A stretch of 64,000 nucleotides of DNA from Rhizobiaceae bacterium (lineage in GTDB: Bacteria; Pseudomonadota; Alphaproteobacteria; Rhizobiales; Rhizobiaceae), in assembly GCA_029233925.1 (NCBI GenBank), contig JARGOX010000006.1, positions 1-64,000 of the forward strand. The letters are read 5' to 3'. Within the stretch, counting starts at the first letter, position 1. Each line of letters opens with the position of its first letter. This document shows, piece by piece, positions 1-9,682 of the stretch. The translations under genes were made by a program, and so were the position numbers. The notes beneath the pieces are model-generated. The model searched no databases and was not told the origin of the DNA. It saw only the letters and a program-made list of their open reading frames with translations.

Positions 1-157
1 TCCTCTCAGGAAGCATGGACCAAATCACAGATACACGGAAGATAGGACACTCTCCGCGCCGCCCCATTGTGGCTACATTCGCGCTAAGAACGACGGATTC
101 ACCTTTGAACCTGCACCACCGGGATACCTGCTCTGATCTTGCTGAACGCGTTTCAAA

Positions 158-1276
158 CTAAATCAGCTCAGTACGGGTCCAGTCGATCAAATCATTCAAA
201 TTGTGATCAGACCCCAGGGCGACTCTTCCGTTTTCAACTGTCACAACACCGTCCAGTATCTGTTCGCGCATCATCATAAAAAATGTCTGCTCTGCAGGAA
301 GGAAGGGTGCAGGAAGCGCCGATGAGAAGCTCAGGCTAATCAGGGTTCCCAATGCGCTTTCGGCAAACATACCTGAACATATGTCGGCTCCATGCCGTCC
401 TGCCAGCGCCACTATCGCCCCCGCTTCGTGAATACCAATCCGACCAGGCTTTACGCTGATCGCGGTCGCTCCGGCGTCAAGAAACGCGCTGGCTTGCTTA
501 GCTGAGATGCAGGGCGAGTCGACCAATATTGGAAGAGGCGTCGCCGCAAGCAGGTCAGAAAACGCCTTATCAGGTGTCAATTTGTAGGGATCTTCAGCCA
601 CGACCACACCCTCATCATGGAGTAGCTTCAAGTAGTCAGGGCACTCCTGCATCGTGTAGGCCTCATTCGCGTCAACCGTCAGTTCAACTTCTTTACCTAC
701 GGCAGCGCTAATCATTCGCAGCGCTGTGCGGTCCACTTCCATGCCTTGACCGCCCTTTATCTTCAGGACGCGAAATCCATATTGGGCAACCATGCTTTCT
801 GCTTCTTTGGCCATCATTTCGGGCGGCTGTCGCGTCACGCACCAGCTGACTTCAACATTGTCTTTGCCCCCAAGGCTTTGCCATAGCGGTTGTACCGATG
901 CATTCGCCGCGAGTGCCGCGCAGGCGTTTTGTACCAGACCTTTCGCAATGGGATTACTAGGAAATACAGCGAGCGCTGCGTCGATTGCTGAGGGATCAGT
1001 GATGTCTATTTTGTCAAATGCGGGAACAAGCAAGTCCCCAACCAGTGCCGCAAATGCGCGGACAGACAAACCGCACCAATTTGCTTTGATAGTTGACTCT
1101 GCGATCCCAACTGCGCCGTCTGCAAACAGTCTAAGGGCAATAAAATCGGCTGCGTCTTCATTCGAATTGAACCAGCGCACCGGACGGGAATAGGGTAACT
1201 GATAGTGACGCAGTTCAAATCTGTCTATCTTCATCCAACCCAACCAATTCCTGCTGTCTGTGCGTTTTGTTTGCAT
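158..1276 (-). CDS. Enolase-superfamily (muconate lactonizing/mandelate racemase type) enzyme
   Basis: A 372-residue protein of the enolase superfamily, whose members abstract a proton alpha to a carboxylate in cycloisomerases, acid-sugar dehydratases and racemases. The barrel signature is visible: a KxK pair (K172, K174), then metal ligands in TVDAN (D202), AEDP (E228) and VDSP (D253), and a lysine on the opposite face in SVKPGR (K276). Two catalytic lysines and no His-Asp dyad point to the muconate-lactonizing or dipeptide-epimerase branch rather than mandelate racemase. It lies 12 bases behind tctA, so it probably acts on what the TTT importer brings in. An internal ATG at 1234 (MKIDRF) matches the usual N-terminus of the family and may be the real start; neither start has a well-placed Shine-Dalgarno. 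The substrate cannot be deduced. Confidence 0.85.
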   Translation of the reverse strand: MQTKRTDSRNWLGWMKIDRFELRHYQLPYSRPVRWFNSNEDAADFIALRLFADGAVGIAESTIKANWCGLSVRAFAALVGDLLVPAFDKIDITDPSAIDAALAVFPSNPIAKGLVQNACAALAANASVQPLWQSLGGKDNVEVSWCVTRQPPEMMAKEAESMVAQYGFRVLKIKGGQGMEVDRTALRMISAAVGKEVELTVDANEAYTMQECPDYLKLLHDEGVVVAEDPYKLTPDKAFSDLLAATPLPILVDSPCISAKQASAFLDAGATAISVKPGRIGIHEAGAIVALAGRHGADICSGMFAESALGTLISLSFSSALPAPFLPAEQTFFMMMREQILDGVVTVENGRVALGSDHNLNDLIDWTRTELI

Positions 1277-1288
1277 ACGCGAACCGCA

Positions 1289-2824
1289 TCATTCTCCCAT
1301 TGCCGCCTGCTCAACCGGCTTAGACTTTGATCTTATGAACGACAGCAAAGTCCATCCCAGAATGACCGCTGTCACACACAGAAAGACTGCGCTGATTGGG
1401 CGGTCGACAAATGCTGTGAAATCGCCACCTGAAAAAATCAGTGTTCTTCGAAACTGAATCTCCATCATGGGACCAAGAACAAGGCCCAGAATAAGCGGAG
1501 CTGCAGAAAGACCCATGATCCGCATGCCGTAGCCGAAGAGCGAGAACAGCACGACCATCCACATATCGAACACCGAATTGTTTACTGAATAGAGGCCGAT
1601 ACACACCAGAAACAGTATCGCCGGATAGAGGATATAGTAAGGGATTGTCAGAATCCGGACCCAAAACCCGATGAACGGGAGATTGAGGATCAAAAGAAAC
1701 GCGTTTCCGATCCAGAAGCTCATGATAAGGCCCCAGAACATTTCCGGACGTTCCGTGACCATGCTCGGACCCGGGCTGACCCCATGAATCATTAGCACAC
1801 CAAGTATCAGAGCAAGCGCTGGACTGCCCGGAATTCCGAGTGTGAGCGTCGGTATGAAGGCTGTCTGATCTGAAGCATTGTTTGCTGCCTCAGGCCCGAT
1901 CAGGCCTTCAATCGCCCCGTGTCCGAATGCTTCAGGAGTTTTTGAAACGCGCTTTTCGGTGGCGTAGGACAGGAATGACGCGATCACTCCGCCAGTGCCG
2001 GGCAACGCACCAATAAATGATCCAATCGCCGCGCCCCGAATTGACGGCATCCAGAAACGGCGCATGTCATCGCGCGTCGGAATCATGGCGAGAAAACTGA
2101 TACTTTCGCGGCTTACATCGCCCTGTTTTACTGTGCGTATTGATGCAATGACCTCGGTAACACCGAAAAGGCCCATAGCGACAGCCAGCAGGCTGATCCC
2201 ATCACGCAGTTCAAGTAGGCCGAATGTATACCTGTGAACGCCAGAGTTAAGGTCCGTTCCAACGAGTCCAATCGCGATACCCACGAAAACCATTGCGATG
2301 CCTTTTATAGGCGAGCCCGGGCTTATCGTCGATGCTGCGACCAGTCCCAGCAACATAAGCGAGAAGTATTCCGCCGGGCCGAACTCCAGCGCGTATGCCG
2401 CGATGGTTGGCGCAAAAAGCATTATGACAAGGATACCAACGCTCGCCCCGAAAAAGCTTGACAAGGTAGTGATTGAAAGTGCGACCGCTGCCCTACCCTG
2501 ACGCGCCATTGGGAAGCCATCCAGGCAGGCAACAGCATTGGCGGGTGTGCCCGGCACGTTGAGTAGGATCGACGACATCGATCCACCATAGGTCGTGCCA
2601 TAATATATGCCGCCCAGCATAATTATGGCGGCGGTTGGCTCCAGATGAAATGTAATCGGAAACAACAATGACATGGACACGAGCACGCCGATGCCCGGCA
2701 GTGCACCTAAAAACGTGCCAAGAGTGACACCGATCGCACAAAAAAGCAGGTTTTCTAGTGAGAGCGCTGTCTCAAAACCGAGTGCCAGCTGTCCTAAAAA
2801 CTGTCCAAAAAGATCCGTACCCAT
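1289..2824 (-). CDS. tctA: TTT transporter large permease TctA
   Basis: The roughly 511-residue large membrane subunit of a tripartite tricarboxylate transporter, with about twelve hydrophobic segments. It has the TctA hallmarks: a glycine/proline-rich GALPGIG segment near residue 40, an NVPGTPANA segment, and a second GALPGTGG segment in the middle of the protein. TctA forms the ion-coupled channel that receives substrate from the periplasmic TctC. The chosen ATG overlaps the tctB stop as TGATG, which indicates translational coupling; an ATG 12 bases upstream is possible. The order tctC-tctB-tctA is complete here. The substrate is unknown, but carboxylates are typical of the family. Confidence 0.93.
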   Translation of the reverse strand: MGTDLFGQFLGQLALGFETALSLENLLFCAIGVTLGTFLGALPGIGVLVSMSLLFPITFHLEPTAAIIMLGGIYYGTTYGGSMSSILLNVPGTPANAVACLDGFPMARQGRAAVALSITTLSSFFGASVGILVIMLFAPTIAAYALEFGPAEYFSLMLLGLVAASTISPGSPIKGIAMVFVGIAIGLVGTDLNSGVHRYTFGLLELRDGISLLAVAMGLFGVTEVIASIRTVKQGDVSRESISFLAMIPTRDDMRRFWMPSIRGAAIGSFIGALPGTGGVIASFLSYATEKRVSKTPEAFGHGAIEGLIGPEAANNASDQTAFIPTLTLGIPGSPALALILGVLMIHGVSPGPSMVTERPEMFWGLIMSFWIGNAFLLILNLPFIGFWVRILTIPYYILYPAILFLVCIGLYSVNNSVFDMWMVVLFSLFGYGMRIMGLSAAPLILGLVLGPMMEIQFRRTLIFSGGDFTAFVDRPISAVFLCVTAVILGWTLLSFIRSKSKPVEQAAMGE

Positions 2825-3312
2825 CAAAAAGGCCAATCAATAAGAGTAAACGGAAGCCCCAATGCCCATACAAATACGAGCCAAGCCAAAAGCACGAGGC
2901 CGATGGCAATCAAAAAGGCATGGCGGATTGTGAGTTTTTCGCTACCCAATGAGGCTATGGCCGTGAGCACGATAATGGCCGGTATCAGCCCGAAGAATTT
3001 GATTACAGTGGAAAACCCAGCCATTGCGGAAACCACCACCACGAGCGAGTGCCACTGGATAGGCTCTGAATTACCCTCTCCCGGGTCAATCGCGCGCCGA
3101 TATGCCAAGAATGTAACGGCTCCGTGCGCAACTCCCAAAATGAAAATCAAAAGACCAACAATTATCGGGAACATGCCGGGGCCCATGCTGGCGAAACTGC
3201 CCAGTGGCAGAAAAAGAGCGGCAAACGCAGCAAACAAAACACCGAATACGGTCAGGGCCGCTGCTGCTGCAAACTCCCTACGGAAATCAATATACATTGC
3301 ACTCCCCGACAT
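2824..3312 (-). CDS. tctB: TTT transporter small permease TctB
   Basis: A 162-residue protein with four predicted membrane segments, the size and topology of the TctB small subunit of TTT importers. The N-terminal segment begins soon after a short basic stretch (DFRREF), and the protein ends in the typical short hydrophobic tail. It lies between tctC and tctA and its stop codon overlaps the tctA start. A second ATG at 3297, preceded by GGGGAG, is an alternative start five codons downstream. TctB sequences diverge quickly, so the call rests on topology and position between two clear partners. Confidence 0.88.
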   Translation of the reverse strand: MSGSAMYIDFRREFAAAAALTVFGVLFAAFAALFLPLGSFASMGPGMFPIIVGLLIFILGVAHGAVTFLAYRRAIDPGEGNSEPIQWHSLVVVVSAMAGFSTVIKFFGLIPAIIVLTAIASLGSEKLTIRHAFLIAIGLVLLAWLVFVWALGLPFTLIDWPF

Positions 3313-3333
3313 TACCTCGTCGTCACGTAATCA

Positions 3334-3361
3334 CCCCGGGGCCAAAACGACAGCCCCGGGG
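3334..3361 (-). other. Intercistronic hairpin between tctC and tctB
   Basis: A perfect inverted repeat (CCCCGGGGC, 10-base loop, GCCCCGGGG) lies 19 bases after the tctC stop and before tctB. No T-tract follows, so it is more likely an mRNA-stabilising or processing stem-loop, or a partial attenuator, than a full terminator. It would allow more TctC than membrane subunit to be made. Confidence 0.6.
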
Positions 3362-3380
3362 ACAATACAATCTTCTTAAT

Positions 3381-4322
3381 CTACTTTGACAATGCCTTGC
3401 GCCAAGTTTCCGCCTGCGCGGCAACATCAGCACTTGAACCTTCAAGACCTAAATTGTCGAGCTTTACATGGATACGTTTGGCGTGATCTTTAACAGGATC
3501 AGTATTGATGGTTTTGTCAATTGCATCAGCAAGCGCTGCTTTGACTTCTGTATCCATATTCTTAGGCACGTTGAAGAGGAAATAGTTACGCAGTGGCAGA
3601 GTTGCCCCCTGCTCTTCAACCGTCATAGCGTCAGGAGCGTAGTCAGCACGGTCGTCCAACATATGTGCCAGCACCTTCATCCGGCCATCCAATACATATG
3701 CAACGTGAACGCCGCCAGAAATAGTTATGTCAGCGTGCCGGCCAGCGACGAGCTGCAGCGACTCCCCCGAACCCGATGTCTGAGCCGCAACGAAATTCAG
3801 CCCGATTTCTTCCGCTATCTGATCAAGCGCTAAAGTCAACTGCTCAGAAGTAGCGGAAAACTTTGCTGGACCGTTTTCCTTGGTGTACTCGACCAACTCA
3901 GCCAAATTGTCGAATGGGGCATCAGCTGCAGCAACAATTGCGTATGGGATGACGCTGAGCGTGCCGATGAAATCCACTGAATCCGGTTGCAGCTCGCCGG
4001 TTGACCCCGGCAGGAATGGCTGGATGGAAAACAAAGAAGTTGAAGACAACCCAACCGTGTATCCATCCGGCTCTGCATTGGCGACTTCCATCTGACCGAT
4101 TACGCCACTCGCACCTGGACGATTTTCCACAATGACTGTCCAGCCAGTCGCTTCCTCCATTGCGGAGGCAAATACACGACCAAAAGTATCGGTTGATCCG
4201 CCAGCGCCAAACGGGACAATTATCTTAACTGGCTCCTCTGGCGTCCACTGCGCGAAAACCGGCGACGATAAGCCCACCACGATTGCAGCACCAACTGCAA
4301 CTAAAAGACTCTTCCGAAACAT
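3381..4322 (-). CDS. tctC: TTT periplasmic substrate-binding protein TctC (Bug family)
   Basis: A 313-residue extracytoplasmic receptor of the Bug/TctC family, captured in the periplasm as part of a TTT importer. A Sec signal peptide is clear (MFRKSLLVAVGAAIVVGLSS, cleavage near VFA-QW). It is followed by the family's conserved start, KIIVPFGAGGSTDTFGR, and the VIVENRPGASG motif, which line the ligand pocket. A strong ribosome site (GGGAGG) precedes the ATG. It is the promoter-proximal gene of the tctCBA-enolase operon, and a LacI-like palindrome lies 85 bases upstream within a plausible promoter. The ligand is unknown. Confidence 0.93.
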   Translation of the reverse strand: MFRKSLLVAVGAAIVVGLSSPVFAQWTPEEPVKIIVPFGAGGSTDTFGRVFASAMEEATGWTVIVENRPGASGVIGQMEVANAEPDGYTVGLSSTSLFSIQPFLPGSTGELQPDSVDFIGTLSVIPYAIVAAADAPFDNLAELVEYTKENGPAKFSATSEQLTLALDQIAEEIGLNFVAAQTSGSGESLQLVAGRHADITISGGVHVAYVLDGRMKVLAHMLDDRADYAPDAMTVEEQGATLPLRNYFLFNVPKNMDTEVKAALADAIDKTINTDPVKDHAKRIHVKLDNLGLEGSSADVAAQAETWRKALSK

Positions 4323-4406
4323 TTTCGTCCTCCCTCTCTGGGTATTCCTCGGGTTAATTTCTTAGGCCACGCTCATGAGCAATGCCGTATGCACTATAGA
4401 CAATCT

Positions 4407-4420
4407 TTGAACCGGTTCAA
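4407..4420 (-). promoter_or_regulatory. LacI-family operator in the tctC promoter
   Basis: TTGAACCGGTTCAA is a perfect 14-base palindrome with the central CG typical of LacI-family operators. On the minus strand TTGAAC can serve as a -35 box, followed 16 bases later by TATAGT as a -10, so a bound repressor would block RNA polymerase. The lacI-type gene at 7831 is the obvious candidate regulator. Confidence 0.65.
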
Positions 4421-4834
4421 TATATTTTTTGATCTAATATGCCGTTGTTTTGCACCCAAACTGGCAGATGCCAATATCACCACCACATAGGCTTTTCTTC
4501 AGCTTCTCGAAATGGAGCAGAAGCGCCTTGCATTTTGAGGTGCGCTTTCGAAGCCGAACCCAATTGTGGGTATACACTTTCGCTATCCACGACTTATTAC
4601 AAGTAGGCACAATCCATACATATAGCACCTTTTGCTAATAGAAATATGCAATCCGTGCGTTTCCGACTCTTTTCTCACATAAGGTGTAACGAAAAACGAG
4701 CGAACGGACGACACTCGCGTTTACGACCAATTTCAGAGCTTTCAACTGTGAGAGCGATCACGCCGTCCAGCAGATTGAGTTACCCGTGAACTGCAGCCTC
4801 TCATCTGCGCCTCACCCAGAATTTGATGGACTTG

Positions 4835-4850
4835 AATGAACCGTTTCATT
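4835..4850 (+). promoter_or_regulatory. LacI-family operator in the dhaK promoter
   Basis: AATGAACCGTTTCATT is palindromic at 14 of 16 positions and shares the GAACCG core of the site at 4407. It lies 43 bases before the dhaK start and overlaps a possible promoter (TTGAAT at 4832, then TGTATG after 16 bases). The two sites together suggest one repressor controlling both divergent operons. Confidence 0.6.
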
Positions 4851-4892
4851 ATGTGTATGGTTTCAACTCGACAATCAAATTGAGAGAGTACT

Positions 4893-5897
4893 TTGAAGAA
4901 GCTTATTAACGCTCCCGAACGCTATGTGGATGAGATGCTGGAAGGTCTGACCTTAGCCCATCCAGAACTATCGCTGATTGGCGATCAAGGTCGTGTTGTC
5001 GCACGCTCTACTATCGCGCAGCCTGGCAAGGTCGGCATCGTCTCGGGTGGTGGATCAGGGCATTTACCGCTCTTTTGCGGTTATGTTGGTCATGGCTTGC
5101 TTGACGCCTGCGCCATTGGCAACGTTTTCGAAGGCCCCAACATGGCTTCATGCGAAGATGCTATTCGCCGGGCGGACTCTGGCGCAGGCGTGCTTTGCCT
5201 TTACGGGAACTATGGCGGCGACCGCATGAATTTCGATATGGCCAGCGAGCTGGTGGAGATGGACAGCATTGATGTGAAAACAGTGCTGGGCACGGATGAT
5301 ATCGCGAGCGCGGAGGCTGAGGAAGCAGCCAAGCGACGTGGCGTCGCGGGGCTGGTTTTTGCGTTCAAAACATCGGGTGCAAGAGCCGCAAAAATGGGCA
5401 CATTGGAGCAAGTCGCGCAAATTGCACAGGACACCGTTTCGCGCACCCGTACCATCGGCATGGGCTTGTCACCAAGCTTTTTGCCCGGGTCCAGCGTTGG
5501 TAGTTTTGAAATAGAACCTCATGAAGTTGAAATGGGCACGGGCATCCATGGAGAAAAGGGTATCTGGCGCGCGCCACTGCAAAAGGCGGATCAACTCGTT
5601 GACGAAATGGTCGAACGTCTACTGGACGAAAAGCCTGATAATATCGGGTCCGACGTTGCTGTTCTTGTGAATGGAATGGGAGCAACGTCGCTGGAGGAGC
5701 TTTTCATTCTTTACCGCCGCGTGAAACAGCGGCTCGACGGGTTCGGTTTTTCAATTCGCGTGCCGCTGGTCGGTTCATTTGTCACATCGATGGAAATGGC
5801 AGGGGCATCACTCAGTCTGTGCTTTTTGGACAAGGAACTTGAGACGCTTCTCAAAGCTCCCGCGTCTTGCCCGTTCTGGAAAGTCGGCGACATATGA
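4893..5897 (+). CDS. dhaK: Dihydroxyacetone kinase-type subunit DhaK
   Basis: A 334-residue protein of the DhaK (DAK1) family, which binds dihydroxyacetone or a related ketose covalently and positions it for phosphorylation by DhaL. The SGGGSGH loop (residues 51-57) and GNYGGDRMNFD (active-site acid D110) are present, and H219 in GTGIHGE is the histidine that forms the hemiaminal with the substrate carbonyl. The start is TTG, preceded by GAGAGAG at a suitable distance. It overlaps dhaL by four bases. Homologues also act on erythrulose and other short ketoses, so the substrate is not fixed. No PTS-type DhaM is encoded nearby. Confidence 0.9.
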   Translation: MKKLINAPERYVDEMLEGLTLAHPELSLIGDQGRVVARSTIAQPGKVGIVSGGGSGHLPLFCGYVGHGLLDACAIGNVFEGPNMASCEDAIRRADSGAGVLCLYGNYGGDRMNFDMASELVEMDSIDVKTVLGTDDIASAEAEEAAKRRGVAGLVFAFKTSGARAAKMGTLEQVAQIAQDTVSRTRTIGMGLSPSFLPGSSVGSFEIEPHEVEMGTGIHGEKGIWRAPLQKADQLVDEMVERLLDEKPDNIGSDVAVLVNGMGATSLEELFILYRRVKQRLDGFGFSIRVPLVGSFVTSMEMAGASLSLCFLDKELETLLKAPASCPFWKVGDI

Positions 5898-6505
5898 TTG
5901 TCACCGTTCAATCTCTGGCTGATGCCGTCAGGCGCATGGAAGCTGCCCTGTTAGCCGACGAGGCAAAATTGAACAGCGCGGATTCCCTTATGGGTGATGG
6001 CGACACCGGCAGCATGCTCACCAGGATGTTCACCGCAATTGCACATATTGATTTCGAGGCAATCGACGATATTGGGCAGGCATTCAGGGAAATGGCCAGG
6101 GCGGGATCGAGTACGACTGGCTCAAGCCTTGGAACGCTGATTATCGTTGCGCTCATCACGGTGGCGAAGGCCACAAATGGCAATACGTCACTTGATGCTC
6201 ATGATATCGCAGCGCACATCGGGGCGGCAAAATTGGCAATGATGACGCGCGGCCGCTCCGCTATTGGCGACAAAACAATCATTGATGGGCTCGACTTTGT
6301 GGAGCGCGCAATCGGCGACACGAGCACTGATGAGCCCTTGGCAATCCGTGCGGTCGTCGCCAGCCGCTTGGCTGTCGAGGACTTCCGAAACCGCACGTCT
6401 CGCGTTGGCCGCGCCCGGCTGCTGGCAGATCGCTCTGTTGGGCTTGATGACCCCGGCATGCTAGCGCTCTGCACCATAGTTCGCGCGATCGCTAATTCCG
6501 AGTAG
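5894..6505 (+). CDS. dhaL: Dihydroxyacetone kinase-type subunit DhaL
   Basis: A 203-residue nucleotide-binding subunit of the DhaL (DAK2) family. The Mg-binding aspartates D30, D35 and D37 lie in SADSLMGDGDTG, and the conserved GRSAIGDKTIIDGL and RVGRA..ADRSVGLDDPG segments of the nucleotide site are present. The ATG overlaps the dhaK stop (ATGA), which fixes the start and implies a 1:1 complex with DhaK. In Escherichia coli DhaL holds ADP that is rephosphorylated by the PTS protein DhaM. None is visible here, so this pair may use ATP directly, as fused ATP-dependent kinases do, or a distant phosphoryl donor. Confidence 0.9.
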   Translation: MIVTVQSLADAVRRMEAALLADEAKLNSADSLMGDGDTGSMLTRMFTAIAHIDFEAIDDIGQAFREMARAGSSTTGSSLGTLIIVALITVAKATNGNTSLDAHDIAAHIGAAKLAMMTRGRSAIGDKTIIDGLDFVERAIGDTSTDEPLAIRAVVASRLAVEDFRNRTSRVGRARLLADRSVGLDDPGMLALCTIVRAIANSE

Positions 6506-6543
6506 GGAAAATATCAAGTCACGAAACCATTCTGGAGGCATCT

Positions 6544-7743
6544 ATGGTCAATTTCACGCTCAGCAATCCAACAACAATCGTTTTTGGCAGGGGCGCAATT
6601 GACGCGCTTTCTGAGCATTTGCCTGCTGACTGTCGCGTCCTTCTGCTTTATGGGGGCGGCAGCATAAAACACAACGGTATCTATGACAGGGTCGCGGAAA
6701 AGATTGGGGACCGACCGTTTTTCGAATTTGGCGGTATCGAAGTCAATCCACACTATGAAACCATCTTGAATGCTGCGCAATTGGCACGTGAAAAACAGGT
6801 TGATTTCATCCTGGCAGTAGGTGGTGGTTCGGTTATCGATGCTGCCAAATTTCTGGCGGCGGTTGTTGCTTGTCCAGAGAGCGATCCATGGGGTCGCCTG
6901 CGCAATGAAGACTACCCGGATGATATTTTGCCGGTTGGCGTTGTTTTGACATTACCCGCAACTGGTTCTGAAAGTAATCCGGTGTCAGTTATAACCAGTA
7001 CGACACGTCACTTAAAGGTGCCCTTTTCAAGCGACAGGGCCAGACCAGCTTTCGCACTGCTGGATCCAGATACGATGTTAAGTCTGAGTAAACATCAATT
7101 GGCAAATGGTGTTGTTGATGCCTTCACTCACGTGCTTGAACAATACGTCACGGAACAAGGTAATACCCCAATTCAATATGGTTATTGCGAAGCAATACTC
7201 GGCACACTCATCGAATGGGGTCCTATCCTTTTAGAGCATAACTCTCTGGAGGCCCGGGAGAATACTATGTGGGCTGCCAATCAGGCCTTGAATGGACTGA
7301 TTGGATCAGGGGTTCGACAAGACTGGTCGACACACATGATCGGGCACGCGCTTACCGAGATCTACGGGATCGACCACGCACGGTCTCTTTCGGTCATTAT
7401 GCCCTCTCTCTACCGCTTCAAGTTTGAACAGAAAAAACAAATGCTCGCCCGGTATGGACGAAGGGTTTGGGAGCTCACAGATGGCGATGACGCGGAGGTG
7501 GCAATGCTGGCTATCAACCGCACTGAAGCCTTCTTTGCAGAAATGGGTACACCCATCAGCCCGAATGATCTTGGTTCAATCGTTATTTCAGCAGACGACG
7601 TGGTAGCCCATTTGGAGAGGGCCAATCAGACTGGTTTGGGAGAACACGGAGATATCGGCCCTCACGAGGTCGCAACAATCCTTGGTATGGCAAAAAATGG
7701 TGCAGACAAAGTCCAAATACGGCATTCACACACGACAAACTAG
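6544..7743 (+). CDS. Iron-type alcohol dehydrogenase
   Basis: A 399-residue group III, metal-dependent alcohol dehydrogenase related to YqhD/FucO/DhaT. NAD(P) binding is shown by GGGS (38-41) and GGGSVIDAAK (93-102). The metal ligands fit D192 and H196 in VVDAFTH, H264 in WSTHMIGH and H278 in GIDHARS, with the 4- and 14-residue spacing of FucO. A strong ribosome site (GGAGG) lies 38 bases after dhaL, so it belongs to the dhaKL operon. It probably interconverts an alcohol and an aldehyde or ketone upstream of the kinase. The specific substrate cannot be read from the sequence. Confidence 0.9.
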   Translation: MVNFTLSNPTTIVFGRGAIDALSEHLPADCRVLLLYGGGSIKHNGIYDRVAEKIGDRPFFEFGGIEVNPHYETILNAAQLAREKQVDFILAVGGGSVIDAAKFLAAVVACPESDPWGRLRNEDYPDDILPVGVVLTLPATGSESNPVSVITSTTRHLKVPFSSDRARPAFALLDPDTMLSLSKHQLANGVVDAFTHVLEQYVTEQGNTPIQYGYCEAILGTLIEWGPILLEHNSLEARENTMWAANQALNGLIGSGVRQDWSTHMIGHALTEIYGIDHARSLSVIMPSLYRFKFEQKKQMLARYGRRVWELTDGDDAEVAMLAINRTEAFFAEMGTPISPNDLGSIVISADDVVAHLERANQTGLGEHGDIGPHEVATILGMAKNGADKVQIRHSHTTN

Positions 7744-7830
7744 TATAGGCTCCATTTGCGCGGGGCCCATTTGCAATTCAAGAACGAACGATGTGAATGT
7801 GGCTAATCATTGTTCGAGTGTTGATGAGAA

Positions 7831-8865
7831 ATGAATAAATCCAGAAAACCGGCAACGATCAGTGATGTTGCAAAGCGGGCCGGCGTCTCTGTTGGCACGG
7901 TGTCCAATGTTTTGAACAACCGTGCCTCTGTGAGTGCTGAACGCTCCAAGCGCGTGATGAAGGCGATACAGGAACTAGGGTTTACCGGAAGCATGCTAGC
8001 AAAAGGCATGCGCGCGCAGAACAATTCGATAATCGGACTTTGCTTTCCCAATACGGGCTTTGCCAACCTTGCCTCGCTCGCCGACACTTTGGATGAACTA
8101 TCCGTTGCAGATAACTATGAACTCATCCAAGTTGTTAGCCGGTACGATTCTGACCGCGAGATAGCGCGAATCCGGCGACTTATCGCTTACAGGGCGGCAG
8201 GGCTTCTGCTTGTGCCGGGACTGGACCCACAGCGTGTTCTTGATCTCGTTTACGAGGCTGAACTTCCTACAGTTATAATCAATCGCATGGTTCCCAATGA
8301 AAGCAGGTTTGATCAGGTCACGCTTGACCACGAAAAAGGCATTATGGACGTCACCAATCAGCTTTTGCAGATGGGTCACACACACATTGCCCTGGCCGTT
8401 CAATACCCCCAACTTTCAGTTACTGAACAACGCAAGTCCAGCCTGAAATGGGCAATTGAAACAAGCGGTAAAGAAGCGCAATGGTCGGTTTTCGAGTGCG
8501 GCATTGACCGTGAGACATTTGAACAGAATTTCATAAAAATCATGCGCGCGACTGACAGGCCCACAGTGATGATTGCCTCGAACAGTCTGCTTGCTTCCTG
8601 GCTGATAAAAGCGATGCAAACCAATGGCATCAGATGCCCCGAGGACTTGTCACTCTTTGTATTGGAAGAGCCGGAATGGGCGGAATTCGTGCATCCATCT
8701 CTTTCATGTATTCAACAACCCGCGCGAGAAATCGGCCGGCTGGCATGGGACCGACTGCTCCATCGTATAAACGGCACACACGGAGAGCCCGTAACCCTAC
8801 GATGCGCAGGAAAAATCGTTTTCCGCGACTCGGTGGCGAAAATCACCCCCACCCCAAGCAAGTGA
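7831..8865 (+). CDS. LacI-family transcriptional regulator
   Basis: A 344-residue repressor-type protein. Residues 8-55 form the LacI helix-turn-helix and hinge (TISDVAKRAGVSVGTVSNVL), followed by a periplasmic-binding-like effector domain with the usual IIGLCFP and LLVPG strands. It is the last gene of the dhaK-dhaL-dehydrogenase operon, 87 bases downstream of the dehydrogenase. Palindromes with a LacI-type central CG at 4407 and 4835 are its likely operators, so it should control both the transporter and the kinase operons. The effector is unknown and may be a phosphorylated ketose. Confidence 0.92.
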   Translation: MNKSRKPATISDVAKRAGVSVGTVSNVLNNRASVSAERSKRVMKAIQELGFTGSMLAKGMRAQNNSIIGLCFPNTGFANLASLADTLDELSVADNYELIQVVSRYDSDREIARIRRLIAYRAAGLLLVPGLDPQRVLDLVYEAELPTVIINRMVPNESRFDQVTLDHEKGIMDVTNQLLQMGHTHIALAVQYPQLSVTEQRKSSLKWAIETSGKEAQWSVFECGIDRETFEQNFIKIMRATDRPTVMIASNSLLASWLIKAMQTNGIRCPEDLSLFVLEEPEWAEFVHPSLSCIQQPAREIGRLAWDRLLHRINGTHGEPVTLRCAGKIVFRDSVAKITPTPSK

Positions 8866-9682
8866 CCGGTTGCCGGTTTTCAGGGTATCGAAACAATCTG
8901 GGTGAAGTGAGCAAATTAGTGGTCGCTCAATGTCGAAGGCCGTTTGTTGTGTATGTCTATTAGCCCCGAAAATGAGGAATGTTACGCCAACTTCCCAAGT
9001 AATTTCCGGAACAGCGGGACGACCAGAGTGCGCATGGATCGAGAAATTCCATCAAATTCCAATCAATCATAAGGATTTGTACGGTTCCGCCAATGCATGG
9101 CGACATGAACCGTTGATTCCCCAGCGGTAGCTATTGCTTTGGACTGAAGTGAGACGTTTAGGATAGCATCAATTCTCAGCCGCAGGAATCTTGGTTCAGG
9201 ACGATCAAATTTAGATCAATTTTGATCTCTCAGTGCACGAATTTTGCACACACCCCGCTACAACCTTCTGATATTTATAGGTTTTACGTCCAGTCTATCA
9301 TCGGAGCGACGGCGAATTTGTGAGCGATGTATGTCAAGTATTTCAGCGTCTTTCAGAAAACCAATTCAGCACCAGCATCCGCTTCGTTAGATGGTCCTTT
9401 AGCGTTTTTGATCTCAATATGCACCGGTTTTTCAAGATTGGAAAGACAGCACCGATGCCTGCCATTGTCCGCACCAACAGGATTGCGTATGGGTCACCTC
9501 TTAATCCTGCTTTTTAGCACGCCATTCTCTTACGCCACCGATACTGATCAACGCCTGCGCTTCATGCAAGGTCTCAGATATACGACCGATGATGATCACA
9601 GAAATTTGGAAACAATCGATATCCCGGCAATCAGGTTGAAACAAGCGGTAGGAAAGCCAACCTGGATGCATCCTAGCCAAGC

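Larger units (their letters stand above)
4323..4892. other. Divergent intergenic region between tctC and dhaK
   Basis: This AT-rich 570-base stretch separates the divergent tctC and dhaK operons. It contains the two LacI-type palindromes and their promoters. Short open frames near 4434-4638 on both strands overlap each other, lack ribosome sites and resemble nothing, so I see no gene here. Confidence 0.6.

Noticed and set aside
4434-4638. Small open frames on both strands between tctC and dhaK
   Set aside because: They overlap each other in antisense, lack ribosome sites and encode no recognisable protein.
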